This document shows positions 15,947-24,280 of a stretch of 51,706 nucleotides of DNA, one piece after another (positions within the stretch are counted from its first letter, which is position 1; the number at the start of each line of letters is the position of its first letter). The position numbers and the translations under genes are program-made. Below the pieces are notes generated by a model, which had not been told where the DNA came from, did no database searches, and saw only the letters and a list, made by a program, of their open reading frames with translations. Source of the stretch: Viridibacillus arvi (lineage in GTDB: Bacteria; Bacillota; Bacilli; Bacillales_A; Planococcaceae); assembly GCF_001274945.1 (NCBI RefSeq), contig NZ_LILB01000001.1, positions 650,610 to 702,315 on the forward strand, read 5' to 3'.

Positions 15947-17290
15947 TTAATATTGAATTATAGAATAGACAAAAACGATGGTAATAACGATTGGTACTAA
16001 CCATGTCATTAAAAATTTCCACGTATTATAATACACAGGAGATAACTTACCACCTTGCATAAACTCTTCTTTCACAAATGATTTCTTTACTTTATGAATG
16101 ATGAAAATAGCGATTAGTAAGTTACCTAATGGCAGCATAATATTACTAACTAGATAATCTGTCGCATTGAAAATACTCTTGTCGAATATCGCAAAATCAC
16201 TCAAGCTGCTAGATGATAATGCGGCTGGAATAGCTGCTATAAATACGACAACCCCTAAAGCAAATGCAATATTTCTTCTAGCATTCGGCCACTTCTCTAC
16301 TAAAGCTGCTACGATAATTTCATATAAACTAAATGATGAAGTAAGTGTCGCGAATAAAAACAGTAATAAAAATATCGCTAAGAATAGTTCACCAAATGGC
16401 ATTTGACTAAATACTGAAGGCAACACCATAAACAATAAGCCAGGTCCTTCTGCTGGTTCAAAACCAAATGCAAAAACGACCGGGAAAATCGCAAGTCCTG
16501 CAAGTAATGATACAAAAATATTCATTAGTACGACAGACCCTGCTGAATTTGGCAAACTCTCATCTTTTTTCAAATACGAACTATACGTTACCATACAAGA
16601 AAAACCAACCGCTAAAGCGAAGAACGACTGTCCGAGCGCATATAACACGGCCTTACCTGTAATCTTAGAAAAATCTGGCGCTAAGAAGAATTTTACCCCT
16701 TCCATTGCTCCTTCGAGTGATAATGCTCGAATAACAAGTATGAAGAAGAAGACAAATAATAAAGGCATCATATATTTATTTGCTTTTTCAATACCATTTT
16801 GTACACCTAGTGAAATGATGAGCACATTGATCAGTGTGAAAAGCGCTAGTCCGACTAATGTGATCCAAGGTGTTCCTGTTATCATGCCAAACAATTGATC
16901 TGGCGCTGTTCCACTTTGAATAACATTTCCGACAACAGCCTTGCCACTATATATTAATATCCAGCCCCCTACTACACTATAAAAAGATAGTAATAAGAAG
17001 CATCCTGCTACTCCAAGTCGACCAATCCATACCCATACACTTTTTGGTGCTAGTTTTTTATATGCTGAGATCGCTTCTGCACCCGTTCCGCGACCAATGA
17101 TGAATTCTGAAATTAACATTGGTAAACCAATAAGTAATGTAAAGATGACAAATAATAAAAAGAAGGCTCCCCCTCCACTTTGTCCTGTTACATATGGCAT
17201 CTTCCAAATGGCTCCTAGCCCAATTGCCGCTCCAGCCGACGATAATATAAAACCAATTTTTGTCGACCACTGTCCTCTTTTTGAATCCAA
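15947..17290 (-). CDS. Sodium-dependent transporter, NSS/SNF family
   Basis: A 447-residue symporter of the neurotransmitter:sodium family (LeuT fold), importing an amino acid or amine with Na+. Seen: the N-terminal signature GFILSSAGAAIGLGAIWKMPY (unwound TM1 with Na+/substrate contacts), a Gly-rich GQSGGGAFFLLF, and about eleven to twelve hydrophobic segments. The TTG at 17290 has GGAGG seven bases upstream and gives the expected N-terminus. Bacterial relatives such as YhdH and MhsT are close in length. Substrate unknown. It is monocistronic with its own terminator, divergent from the efflux gene. Confidence 0.92.
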   Translation of the reverse strand: MDSKRGQWSTKIGFILSSAGAAIGLGAIWKMPYVTGQSGGGAFFLLFVIFTLLIGLPMLISEFIIGRGTGAEAISAYKKLAPKSVWVWIGRLGVAGCFLLLSFYSVVGGWILIYSGKAVVGNVIQSGTAPDQLFGMITGTPWITLVGLALFTLINVLIISLGVQNGIEKANKYMMPLLFVFFFILVIRALSLEGAMEGVKFFLAPDFSKITGKAVLYALGQSFFALAVGFSCMVTYSSYLKKDESLPNSAGSVVLMNIFVSLLAGLAIFPVVFAFGFEPAEGPGLLFMVLPSVFSQMPFGELFLAIFLLLFLFATLTSSFSLYEIIVAALVEKWPNARRNIAFALGVVVFIAAIPAALSSSSLSDFAIFDKSIFNATDYLVSNIMLPLGNLLIAIFIIHKVKKSFVKEEFMQGGKLSPVYYNTWKFLMTWLVPIVITIVFVYSIIQY

Positions 17291-17480
17291 AGATAATCCT
17301 CCTATACTCTGCTCAGCTCAACAATTCTAACAATTGAAGAGACATAAATAATCACTCTCTATTCTATCATGAAAATACTTAATTTTTAAGACAGTTTATT
17401 CTTTGTTAAAACATGTTAGACACTATTCATACTTCTCATGTAGACTAGTATTTGCGATATATTTTAGAAGGAGATGTAAT

Positions 17481-18677
17481 ATGGAAAAAACAACATTAAA
17501 TGAGCGCACGATTTCTAAAACGTGGATTGTTCTCATTTTAGGTTCATTAACAGCATTTGGTCCACTCTCAATGGACATGTATTTACCCTCTTTACCTACA
17601 GTAGCAACCGATTTAGGGACAACTACATCATTTGCACAATTAAGCTTAACCGCTTGCTTATTAGGTCTTGCCTTTGGTCAACTGATTTTCGGACCTTTAA
17701 GTGATATAAAGGGACGTAGAAAACCATTACTTTTTACATTAATTATGTATTCTGTTGCTTCATTACTTTGTGCTTTCAGTAGTAGTATTTGGATGCTAAT
17801 CGGTCTTCGCTTCGTACAAGGTTTCTCAGGAGCTGCAGGTATTGTTATCGCTAGAGCTTCTGCAAGAGATATGTATGACGGGAAAGATTTAACGAAATTT
17901 GTAGCATTACTTGCTTTAGTTAATGGTGCTGCACCAATTTTGGCTCCAATTTTTGGAGGGATGCTATTAAAATTTGCTCCGTGGCCAATCGTCTTTATCG
18001 TATTAGCTATTATCGGGATTTTAATGCTTATAAGCGTTATCTTTATCTTACCTGAAACATTGCCAGTGGAACGAAGAGCTACAGGTGGTGTTTTTGCGAC
18101 AGTCAAAACGTTTGGTGGCTTAGTGAAAGATCGCTCATTCATTTGTTTAGCACTAACTCAAGCTTTCATTATGACAGCCATGTTCGCTTACATAGCAGGT
18201 TCTCCATTTGTTTTGCAAAAAATTTATGGACTATCTCCGCAAGTTTTTTCAATGTTTTTTGGACTTAACGGTATCGGTATTATCATTGCTTCTCAAATGA
18301 CCGGAAAATTATCAGAAAAAGTAGCAGAGATTAAATTACTTTTATCTGGAATATTAATCGCTTTTGTAGGAAGTCTACTATTAGTATCTGTCATTACATT
18401 TAAATTACCTCTTGTTTTCATACTTATAGCATTATTTATCATCGTATCGACAGTAGGTATTGTTTCAACAACCGCCTTCTCACTGAGTATGCAAAAGCAA
18501 GGTAATAATGCCGGCAGTGCCTCAGCACTCCTTGGATTATTGCCATTTATCGGAGGTGCCATGGTTTCTCCATTAGTAGGAATTGCAGGCGAAATGAACG
18601 CTTGGCCAATGGGCATCATCATATTATCTAGCACACTATTTGCTATCATCGCCTTTTTATCAATACCAAAAAAATAA
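17481..18677 (+). CDS. Bcr/CflA-type multidrug efflux MFS protein
   Basis: A 398-residue major facilitator with 12 hydrophobic segments, a proton-driven drug exporter. Seen: LGSLTAFGPLSMDMYLPSLP (TM1 of the Bcr/CflA group with acidic Asp), GQLIFGPLSDIKGRRKPL (the MFS A-motif between TM2 and TM3), and RFVQGFSGAAGIVIARASARD (TM4 C-type motif of DHA1). I start at ATG 17481, seven bases after AAGGAGATG, not at the longer upstream frame whose extra 26 residues lack a binding site. Bicyclomycin, chloramphenicol or similar drugs are possible substrates. Single gene with a terminator. Confidence 0.9.
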   Translation: MEKTTLNERTISKTWIVLILGSLTAFGPLSMDMYLPSLPTVATDLGTTTSFAQLSLTACLLGLAFGQLIFGPLSDIKGRRKPLLFTLIMYSVASLLCAFSSSIWMLIGLRFVQGFSGAAGIVIARASARDMYDGKDLTKFVALLALVNGAAPILAPIFGGMLLKFAPWPIVFIVLAIIGILMLISVIFILPETLPVERRATGGVFATVKTFGGLVKDRSFICLALTQAFIMTAMFAYIAGSPFVLQKIYGLSPQVFSMFFGLNGIGIIIASQMTGKLSEKVAEIKLLLSGILIAFVGSLLLVSVITFKLPLVFILIALFIIVSTVGIVSTTAFSLSMQKQGNNAGSASALLGLLPFIGGAMVSPLVGIAGEMNAWPMGIIILSSTLFAIIAFLSIPKK

Positions 18678-18682
18678 TCATC

Positions 18683-18723
18683 AACCGTCCTATTTGATGC
18701 CCTCCAAATAGGATGGTTTTTTT
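18683..18723 (+). terminator. Terminator of the MFS gene
   Basis: AACCGTCCTATTTG pairs with CAAATAGGATGGTT (one G-U pair) over an 8-base loop, followed by T7. Confidence 0.85.
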
Positions 18724-18824
18724 ATTAAGTAATCTATCAATATAATCTCCAATACAACAAAAATTCTGCTATAATCCATATTTTTTTCGCAAATTATTAG
18801 TATTTCCATTCAATTGCAGACTCT

Positions 18825-18856
18825 TTGACTACAACAGACATAATCTGTACTATAAT
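18825..18856 (+). promoter_or_regulatory. Putative promoter/operator of the crotonase gene
   Basis: TATAAT (18851-18856) lies 31 bases before the crotonase ATG; the best -35, TTGACT (18825-18830), is 20 bases away, longer than usual. The spacer holds an inverted repeat ACAGA-N5-TCTGT (18834-18848), a possible repressor site. Another extended -10, TGCTATAAT, is near 18768. Confidence 0.4.
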
Positions 18857-18886
18857 AGGAGAAAGCATTGATTTAGGGGGATAATA

Positions 18887-19684
18887 ATGAAGGTTATAAC
18901 AACAAGACTTGAAGCAGAGGATGCAAAAATCGTATATCAAGAAACAGCTGGTATTGCGATTATTACCATTCACCGCCCACAAGCAAAAAACGCTTTAACA
19001 GCGAATATGTGGGATCAACTGCGTAAAATCGCACTACAAACATTAGAAAATCCCAAAAATAAAGTACTTATTATTCGTGGTCATGGTGAACAATTCACTG
19101 CAGGCTCTGATATAAAAGAATTTAATTCGATTTCTCTTGAAAAAGCAGAGGAAGCATTTATTCATATGGAAAAAACAATCTCAACAATCGAACGCCTTCC
19201 TATTCCAACAATCGCTGTAATCAATGGACCAGCAATGGGTGCCGGACTCGAATTAGCACTTGCCTGCGATATTCGTATCGGTTCAGATAAGGCTAAACTT
19301 GGCATACCTGTTGGCAAATTAGGGATTACATTAAACAACAAATTTGCCCAACGTCTTGTCAACTTAATCGGACCCAGTATGACAAAAGATTTAGTATTTA
19401 CAGGACGTATGTTAAAAGCTGATGAAGCATTTCGCGTCGGTATGTTAAACTACTTAATTACTGAAAAGGACTTAGACCGATACGCAATTCGTATGGGTAA
19501 ATTAGTTGGTTCGATGTCTCCTGCTTCATTACTTGCTGTTAAGCAATCTGTACAGGAATGCGTCGATTCAGCACCTGTTTTATGGCAGGGATCAACACCA
19601 TTTGTTGATGCAACTGATTTCCCAGAGGGAGTTCGAGCATTTGTAGAGAAACGTCCACCTGTTTTTGCACGTAAACTGCAATAA
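18887..19684 (+). CDS. Enoyl-CoA hydratase/isomerase family protein
   Basis: A 265-residue crotonase-fold protein acting on acyl-CoA. Seen: HRPQAKNALTANMW, the oxyanion-hole region TAGSDIKEF and NGPAMGAGLELALACDIRI with the first catalytic Glu (the E144 position of rat hydratase). The second Glu, usually in GxPE-x-x-LG, is replaced: LGIPVGKLGI has Val. It may thus be an isomerase, a lyase or a slow hydratase rather than a standard beta-oxidation enzyme. GGGGGA precedes ATG 18887. It is a single gene, about 1.2 kb beyond the NSS gene and not part of the bioY operon, although both deal with acyl-CoA. Confidence 0.83.
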   Translation: MKVITTRLEAEDAKIVYQETAGIAIITIHRPQAKNALTANMWDQLRKIALQTLENPKNKVLIIRGHGEQFTAGSDIKEFNSISLEKAEEAFIHMEKTISTIERLPIPTIAVINGPAMGAGLELALACDIRIGSDKAKLGIPVGKLGITLNNKFAQRLVNLIGPSMTKDLVFTGRMLKADEAFRVGMLNYLITEKDLDRYAIRMGKLVGSMSPASLLAVKQSVQECVDSAPVLWQGSTPFVDATDFPEGVRAFVEKRPPVFARKLQ

Positions 19685-19780
19685 CACCCTCTTATCGGGT
19701 CATTTCTCATAGAAAAATAACGGTTACCTTAGATCATAGGTTGAAAAAAAGCGAGTTGTAACGCATATTTATCTAAATAC

Positions 19781-19828
19781 AAAAAGCCATCGTTTTGAAC
19801 AATAATTGATCAAAACGATGGCTTTTTA
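19781..19828. terminator. Bidirectional terminator, crotonase/GNAT
   Basis: AAAAAGCCATCGTTTTGA pairs with TCAAAACGATGGCTTTTT around an 11-base loop, symmetrical for the converging crotonase and acetyltransferase genes. Confidence 0.85.
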
Positions 19829-19878
19829 TTTATTATGTAATTTTAAATAGTTTAGGTACAACCCTTCACGTCTCATAT

Positions 19879-20640
19879 TTACATAAGCTCTTTCAACCGT
19901 TTCATTACCGAATGAACGGTTAATCTGTGAAATGAGATAAGTTTCCCCTTGAAAACGACCGAAAATATTCCATAAGGTGTTGGGGATAACTCCATTAGTT
20001 CTTCTCTACTTTTTAAATCAATTATTTTAGCATCTAACCCCAATTCATTTGCACCCACAATTATATTTTCAGTTGCGACTTCTACGTAAGGACATTGAAA
20101 AGAGCGTAGTATAGTAAGGTTTTCGAATTTATTAATTCTTTCATCCCAATTAGTAGGAAAATAAGGGAGTAAGGTGCTATTTTCAAACTGATAAACAAGT
20201 AGTTCAAAATTAAAAGGTGCCGTATCGACCAATTTAAACTGATTCTTTAAAAAGATATCCTTACTTGGTGTCCAAGAAGTTTCAGGATTTGTAACTACTA
20301 CTACACCAAGTTTAGTCTGGTTTTCTGCATCTTGAAGACATTTATTAATCAGTTTAGTTCCGTATCCTTTTCCAGTTTCACTTACCCATAGGCAATGGAT
20401 TACCAAATAATTATTAGCGTGGACAACCCTAGAGGAAAACTCAGCGTCAGTATATTCAATAAAACCTACTTGTTTTTTATTTTCTAATAATTGAATATAC
20501 TTTAAACCTTTCTCGAAACTTTCGTTTAGCCACTTATTTTTGTTTATGTATCCAAGTGATTTCTTTTTACTTCTAAGACAATAACTCCCCATTCCTTCGA
20601 GAATTTCGGTATCTAGCTCAACCATTTGTAAATCTTCCAA
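19879..20640 (-). CDS. GNAT acetyltransferase with YoaP C-terminal domain
   Basis: A 253-residue two-part protein. Residues about 50-150 form a GNAT fold: CLWVSETGKGYGTKLINKCL is the acetyl-CoA pyrophosphate loop. The C-terminal 70 residues (FQCPYVEVATENIIVGANELGLDAK, then SPTPYGIFSVVFKGKLISFHRLT) match the YoaP-like domain recalled from B. subtilis YoaP, a thioredoxin-like segment with CPY at its start. I prefer TTG 20640 (AAAGGGG eight bases upstream) to GTG 20649. The acetyl acceptor is unknown. It is flanked upstream by dispersed repeats E and F, so it may be acquired. Confidence 0.8.
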   Translation of the reverse strand: MEDLQMVELDTEILEGMGSYCLRSKKKSLGYINKNKWLNESFEKGLKYIQLLENKKQVGFIEYTDAEFSSRVVHANNYLVIHCLWVSETGKGYGTKLINKCLQDAENQTKLGVVVVTNPETSWTPSKDIFLKNQFKLVDTAPFNFELLVYQFENSTLLPYFPTNWDERINKFENLTILRSFQCPYVEVATENIIVGANELGLDAKIIDLKSREELMELSPTPYGIFSVVFKGKLISFHRLTVHSVMKRLKELM

Positions 20641-20712
20641 AGTAGTCACCCCTTTTCACTATTAAACTATTTCTATTTGTTTTATTATTTTTCCTTTATT
20701 ATTTTCTTCTTC

Positions 20713-20768
20713 CACTAAACTTCATCGTTAGTTCAATAAGAAAAAGAGCTCCCTTAGATTAAAGCACT
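20713..20768 (+). repeat. Dispersed intergenic repeat, copy E
   Basis: CACTAAACTTCATCGTTAGTTC forms the same hairpin as copies C and D, then AATAAGAAAAAGAGCTCCCT and ATTAAAGCAC. It lies upstream of the YoaP-type acetyltransferase gene, 19 kb from copies A-D. The wider gap 20650-21064 holds this copy, copy F and the promoter of the next operon; ORFs there look spurious. Confidence 0.65.
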
Positions 20769-20826
20769 AAGCCATCCATATATTTAAAAAATAAATGCTA
20801 CACAACAAAAAACGATTAAATCTCAT

Positions 20827-20861
20827 TAAACTAAACTGCTCTTTAACTGAATTAAAAAAAG
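20827..20861 (+). repeat. Dispersed intergenic repeat, copy F (decayed)
   Basis: TAAACTAAACTGCTCTTTAACTGAATTAAAAAAAG keeps the hairpin's left arm and an altered right arm. It is the most degraded copy. Confidence 0.4.
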
Positions 20862-20991
20862 TAAACACTAAAACAAAAGAAGTAGCTCCTTTTAGATTAA
20901 TCTTTTTCAATATAGAGGCTTCTTTTATAAAATTCAGGTGGACTATGTTTTTAAAGTTTATTTTAATTTTCTTTCTTTTCGAATAAAATGG

Positions 20992-21047
20992 TTGCAAGAC
21001 GATTCCTGCGTGTATATAATGTGAATATAGTATATATACATTATACA
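20992..21047 (+). promoter_or_regulatory. Promoter and dyad operator of the GntR/ABC operon
   Basis: TTGCAA (20992-20997), a 17-base spacer and TATAAT (21015-21020) form a strong sigma-A promoter. An imperfect dyad, TGTATATAATGT...ACATTATACA, runs from the -10 box to 21047 over the start site, as expected for autoregulation by the YtrA-type GntR protein encoded in the operon. Confidence 0.7.
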
Positions 21048-21064
21048 GGGATGTGAGTGTTCAT

Positions 21065-21370
21065 ATGATAGGTGTAGAAAAAACTCATAAAATTTATCTG
21101 GCAAAACGCTGGATGATCACCATTGCTATATTTTTAATTGTTCAATTGATCTTTATCGCCGTTGATGGTACTTTCCTGGAGCCAAACATAAACGATAGTG
21201 GTAACTTATTTGCCAGGATAGCAAGATGGATTTTGGACTTGAAGCTCTTTACTAAATGGATTGCCCCTTACTCCTTTCCATTTTTTAATTTGTTCATGAC
21301 AATTCACGTTATTGCTATACTAATTCAAGCAGTACATGACATTATTTCAAGTATGTTTTCAAAAAAATAA
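21065..21370 (+). CDS. Small membrane protein of GntR/ABC operon
   Basis: A 101-residue protein with two clear hydrophobic segments (about residues 17-35 and 75-95) and a polar middle rich in Asn and aromatic residues. It ends SSMFSKK. I choose ATG 21065 because GGGATGTGAG ends seven bases earlier; GTG 21053 falls in that site. It is the first gene of a four-gene operon with a GntR regulator, ABC ATPase and ABC-2 permease. Its fold is not recognised. By position it may be an accessory membrane subunit of the transporter, or an immunity-like protein. Confidence 0.65.
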   Translation: MIGVEKTHKIYLAKRWMITIAIFLIVQLIFIAVDGTFLEPNINDSGNLFARIARWILDLKLFTKWIAPYSFPFFNLFMTIHVIAILIQAVHDIISSMFSKK

Positions 21371-21385
21371 AGAAGAGGTATTAGC

Positions 21386-21757
21386 ATGCAAATTATTATT
21401 TCCAACAGTTCGAAGGAGCCTATTTATGAACAAATTACGAATCAAATTAAGTCGTCTATTTTAGCAGGTGAACTACAGGAAGGTTCAGCAATCCCCTCCA
21501 TGCGTAACCTCGCAAAGGATTTACAAATCAGTGTTATAACGACAAAACGTGCCTATGAGGAATTGGAGAAGGCAGGCTTTATTTATTCCATTGTCGGGAA
21601 AGGTTCTTTTGTCGCAGAGCAAAATTTAGAGGTTATAAGAGAGAAGAAGCTAAAGGTCATTGAAGAGCAACTGAGTGCGGTCATAACTAATAGCAGAGAA
21701 ATTGGCCTGTCACTTGATGAGTTGAAGCAATTATTGAAGATTTTATATGAGGAGTGA
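21386..21757 (+). CDS. GntR-family regulator, YtrA subfamily
   Basis: A 123-residue repressor. Residues 1-75 are the winged helix: EPIYEQITNQIKSSILAGEL, EGSAIPSMRNLAKDLQIS and TTKRAYEELEKAGFIYSIVGKGSFVA. The short C-terminal helical tail (about 45 residues) is typical of YtrA-type GntR proteins, which dimerise without a large ligand domain and control ABC-transporter operons that respond to cell-wall antibiotics. Its stop overlaps the ribosome binding site of the ATPase gene. The dyad over the promoter is the probable target. Confidence 0.9.
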   Translation: MQIIISNSSKEPIYEQITNQIKSSILAGELQEGSAIPSMRNLAKDLQISVITTKRAYEELEKAGFIYSIVGKGSFVAEQNLEVIREKKLKVIEEQLSAVITNSREIGLSLDELKQLLKILYEE

Positions 21758-21762
21758 AAAGA

Positions 21763-22629
21763 ATGGGAAATGTGGTTGAATTAAAAAATGTTACGAAGAA
21801 TTTCGAAGAATTTTCCGTTAAAAATATTAATTTACAAGTGAAGCAAGGTTTTGTAACGGGATTCATTGGAGAAAATGGTGCCGGTAAGTCGACAACGATA
21901 AAGATGATGATGAATCTATTAAAGCCAGACGCCGGAGAAGTTAAGCTTTTCGGGTTGGACTACAAGAAGCATGAGAAGACGATAAAAGAAAGAATTGGCT
22001 TTGTATACGATGGCAATATATTTTTTGAAGGGCTGAACTTAAAAGATATAAAACGTATAGTTGCACCAGCTTACAAACAATGGGATGATACTTTATTTTA
22101 TCAATATGTTGAACAATTCAAATTACCGCTTAATAAAGCGATAAAAACTTTCTCAAAAGGGATGCAAATGAAAGCTTCATTAGCGATAGCACTTTCACAT
22201 CATGCAGAGCTGATTATCATGGACGAACCAACAGCAGGCTTAGACCCCATTTTTAGACGAGAGCTATTGGATCTTTTACAGGAATTAATGATTGAAGGTA
22301 ATCGTACCATCTTCTTCTCTACGCATATTACAACAGATTTAGATCGTATCGCAGATTATATAGCTTTTATGCAAAATGGGGAATTAGTATTTAATCAGTC
22401 CATTCACGACTTAGCTGAAAACTATGCACTCGTTAAAGGCGGAATGGATCTCCTGGATAGAGACACTGAAAAGGACTTTGTTCATATTCATCGTTCATCA
22501 ACGGGGTTTGAAGCATTAACTGATAATATTAAAGAAGTGAAAAATACTTTCGGAAACACAGTTATCATTGAACGCCCCTCTCTGGAAGATATTATGTATT
22601 ACTTGAAAGGTGGTATACATCATGTTTAA
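21763..22629 (+). CDS. ABC transporter ATP-binding protein (YtrB-like)
   Basis: A 288-residue ATPase of an exporter-type ABC system. Seen: Walker A GENGAGKST, Q-loop GFVYDGNIFF, signature FSKGMQMKASLA (the SKGM form of drug-export and BcrA-like ATPases), Walker B LIIMDEPTAGLDP, and switch FFSTH. The C-terminal 80 residues form the regulatory tail common to this group. ATG 21763 is chosen since AGGAG lies eight bases upstream. It overlaps the permease gene by 8 bases. Role probably in export of, or resistance to, a peptide or cell-wall drug. Confidence 0.9.
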   Translation: MGNVVELKNVTKNFEEFSVKNINLQVKQGFVTGFIGENGAGKSTTIKMMMNLLKPDAGEVKLFGLDYKKHEKTIKERIGFVYDGNIFFEGLNLKDIKRIVAPAYKQWDDTLFYQYVEQFKLPLNKAIKTFSKGMQMKASLAIALSHHAELIIMDEPTAGLDPIFRRELLDLLQELMIEGNRTIFFSTHITTDLDRIADYIAFMQNGELVFNQSIHDLAENYALVKGGMDLLDRDTEKDFVHIHRSSTGFEALTDNIKEVKNTFGNTVIIERPSLEDIMYYLKGGIHHV

Positions 22630-23227
22630 TTTAATCAGGCGTGATGTCATACTACAGAAAAGGCAATTATTATTATTTATTCCTTTTATCTTATTCTTTA
22701 TTATTATGGACTCACATCCAGCTTTGACTTTTCTCATTGCCAGTATTTTTATTCCCTTTAACACTTATGCTTACGATGAAAAAGTAGAGACAAACATATT
22801 ATTAAATTCCTTACCTTATACACGTACTGAAATTATCGCATCACGCTATCTTGGTGCTATTGTTTATATGGTTTTAGCAATTGGTGTTACAAGTCTAGCA
22901 TTATTTGCTTTCAATAAACCATTTACGATAATTGATATTGCGATTGGCAGCAGCTTATTCTTATTATTTGCCGCGTTTACCTTTCCATTATTTCATATAT
23001 TTAAACCAGGCTATATTTCAACAGTTGTAATGATTAGCTTTCTCCTTTTAGCAGCTATAGGACCGGCTATTGTATTGTTTTTAGCTGAACATTTAACAGC
23101 AATAACTGATTTTATTAATGGTTTATCCGTCCCGGTTTTATATATAGGAGGGACACTTGTTATTATGTTACTCTATTTTATTTCTTGGGGGACTACGACC
23201 GTTATATACCAACGAAAAGCGTTCTAA
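22622..23227 (+). CDS. ABC-2 type permease
   Basis: A 201-residue integral membrane protein with about six hydrophobic segments, of the ABC-2 permease type. N-terminal FNLIRRDVILQKRQLLLFIPFILFF is the usual amphipathic-helix-plus-TM1 pattern, and the stretch YDEKVETNILLNSLPYTRTEIIASRY is typical of the YtrC/ABC2_membrane_5-like group. ATG 22622 lies inside the end of the ATPase gene, with AAAGGTGG eight bases upstream. It forms the channel for the ATPase before it. Substrate unknown. Confidence 0.85.
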   Translation: MFNLIRRDVILQKRQLLLFIPFILFFIIMDSHPALTFLIASIFIPFNTYAYDEKVETNILLNSLPYTRTEIIASRYLGAIVYMVLAIGVTSLALFAFNKPFTIIDIAIGSSLFLLFAAFTFPLFHIFKPGYISTVVMISFLLLAAIGPAIVLFLAEHLTAITDFINGLSVPVLYIGGTLVIMLLYFISWGTTTVIYQRKAF

Positions 23228-23271
23228 GTAGGTACATTTAATTTAAATAATTTTAACGTAAATTTTCAATT

Positions 23272-23309
23272 AAAAATCACCTCTTAAAAAACTAAAGAGG
23301 TGATTTTTA
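23272..23309 (+). terminator. Terminator of the GntR/ABC operon
   Basis: AAAAATCACCTCTT pairs with AAGAGGTGATTTTT over a short A-rich loop; T5 closes the 3' arm. It can also end minus-strand transcription from the GNAT gene. Confidence 0.8.
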
Positions 23310-23379
23310 TCAATCTTTTAGAATATAGGAGTTAAACGATACCTCAAAAGAACAGTTGAATTAAAGGTAGTTCTAAAAA

Positions 23380-23898
23380 TCATGTTTTTGATCGACTATA
23401 AATTAAGTGAAGAATGTCTCTACCAAGATAATGTTTCATAAATTCTCCCTCAATTTTCATACCAATTTTTTCAGCAACTTTACATGAAGCTAAATTATCT
23501 GGCCTAATTTGAGCAATAACTTTTTCGGCCTTTAATTCATTAAAGGCATATTTCATACAAGCCTCCGCACCTTCAATAGCATATCCCTTGCCCCAAAATG
23601 CTTTATCAAGAATATAGGCAATCTCAATATAAGAAACACCCTCAATAGAATCTATCATAGGTCCGATTACACCTATGAACTTCCCAGTTTCTTTTTCAAT
23701 TGCCGCAAAATAACTAAAGCTATCTTGTTCATATCGATTTAAATTTTTATCTATCCACTCGCTCACTTCTTCATCTGAAAATGCGTGGTCCCATGCGTAC
23801 ATTACTTCTATATCTTGTAGAAAAACGCATAAATTATTAAAATCCTCTTTAGTTATCTTCCTAAATCCAAGTCGATCAGACTGTAAAATCCATTCCAT
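23380..23898 (-). CDS. GNAT acetyltransferase, RimJ/RimL-like
   Basis: A 172-residue acetyltransferase: SDRLGFRKITKEDFNNL start, EIAYILDKAFWGKGYAIEGAEACMKYAF with the acetyl-CoA loop (WGKGYA), then VIAQIRPDNLASCKVAEKIGMKIEGEF, the classic RimJ/RimL-type end. It may acetylate a ribosomal or other protein N-terminus, or a small amine; sequence does not say which. I choose ATG 23898 rather than GTG 23907 as AGAGGTGA is then correctly spaced. It is a single gene. Confidence 0.88.
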   Translation of the reverse strand: MEWILQSDRLGFRKITKEDFNNLCVFLQDIEVMYAWDHAFSDEEVSEWIDKNLNRYEQDSFSYFAAIEKETGKFIGVIGPMIDSIEGVSYIEIAYILDKAFWGKGYAIEGAEACMKYAFNELKAEKVIAQIRPDNLASCKVAEKIGMKIEGEFMKHYLGRDILHLIYSRSKT

Positions 23899-23907
23899 TA
23901 TATTCAC

Positions 23908-24280
23908 CTCTTAAAATATACATTTTCTCTTAAAGCTGAACATCTCTCTACCACTAGAAAAATTATTCCCAAAAAATCAAGATAATAAATCTTATAGATT
24001 AGAATATCATAGTTTTCTAATTATTACTAAAACACAGAATTATTATGTGACATCCAAAAAATTCATAAAAAACTCTTTACACTCTCTTGCTATTCTTTAT
24101 CTTAAATTGTAATATTTGATTTATTTCTTCTCTCAATATTTTTCTTTGGTCAACAAAAAAAATCCATTTTGAACTACATCAAAATGGATTCTTTCTATTT
24201 AAATAGTATTTTCAAAATTCAACTCACAAAGCTGTGAATCAAAACATTAAAATACATTTCTCATTAACAATACGAGCATT
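23908..24280. other. AT-rich gap with one terminator
   Basis: Apart from the speB terminator near 24153-24190, I see no gene, promoter of note or repeat in these 373 bases. Confidence 0.5.
24153..24190 (-). terminator. Terminator of the metK-spe operon
   Basis: AATCCATTTTGA (24161-24172) pairs with TCAAAATGGATT (24179-24190) over 6 bases; on the minus strand a T8 run follows. It lies about 90 bases past the speB stop. Confidence 0.85.

Noticed and set aside
20767-20997. Coding ORFs on both strands between the YoaP-type gene and the GntR operon
   Set aside because: Both are low-complexity Lys/Phe-rich frames over repeat copies and the promoter, with no ribosome binding site.
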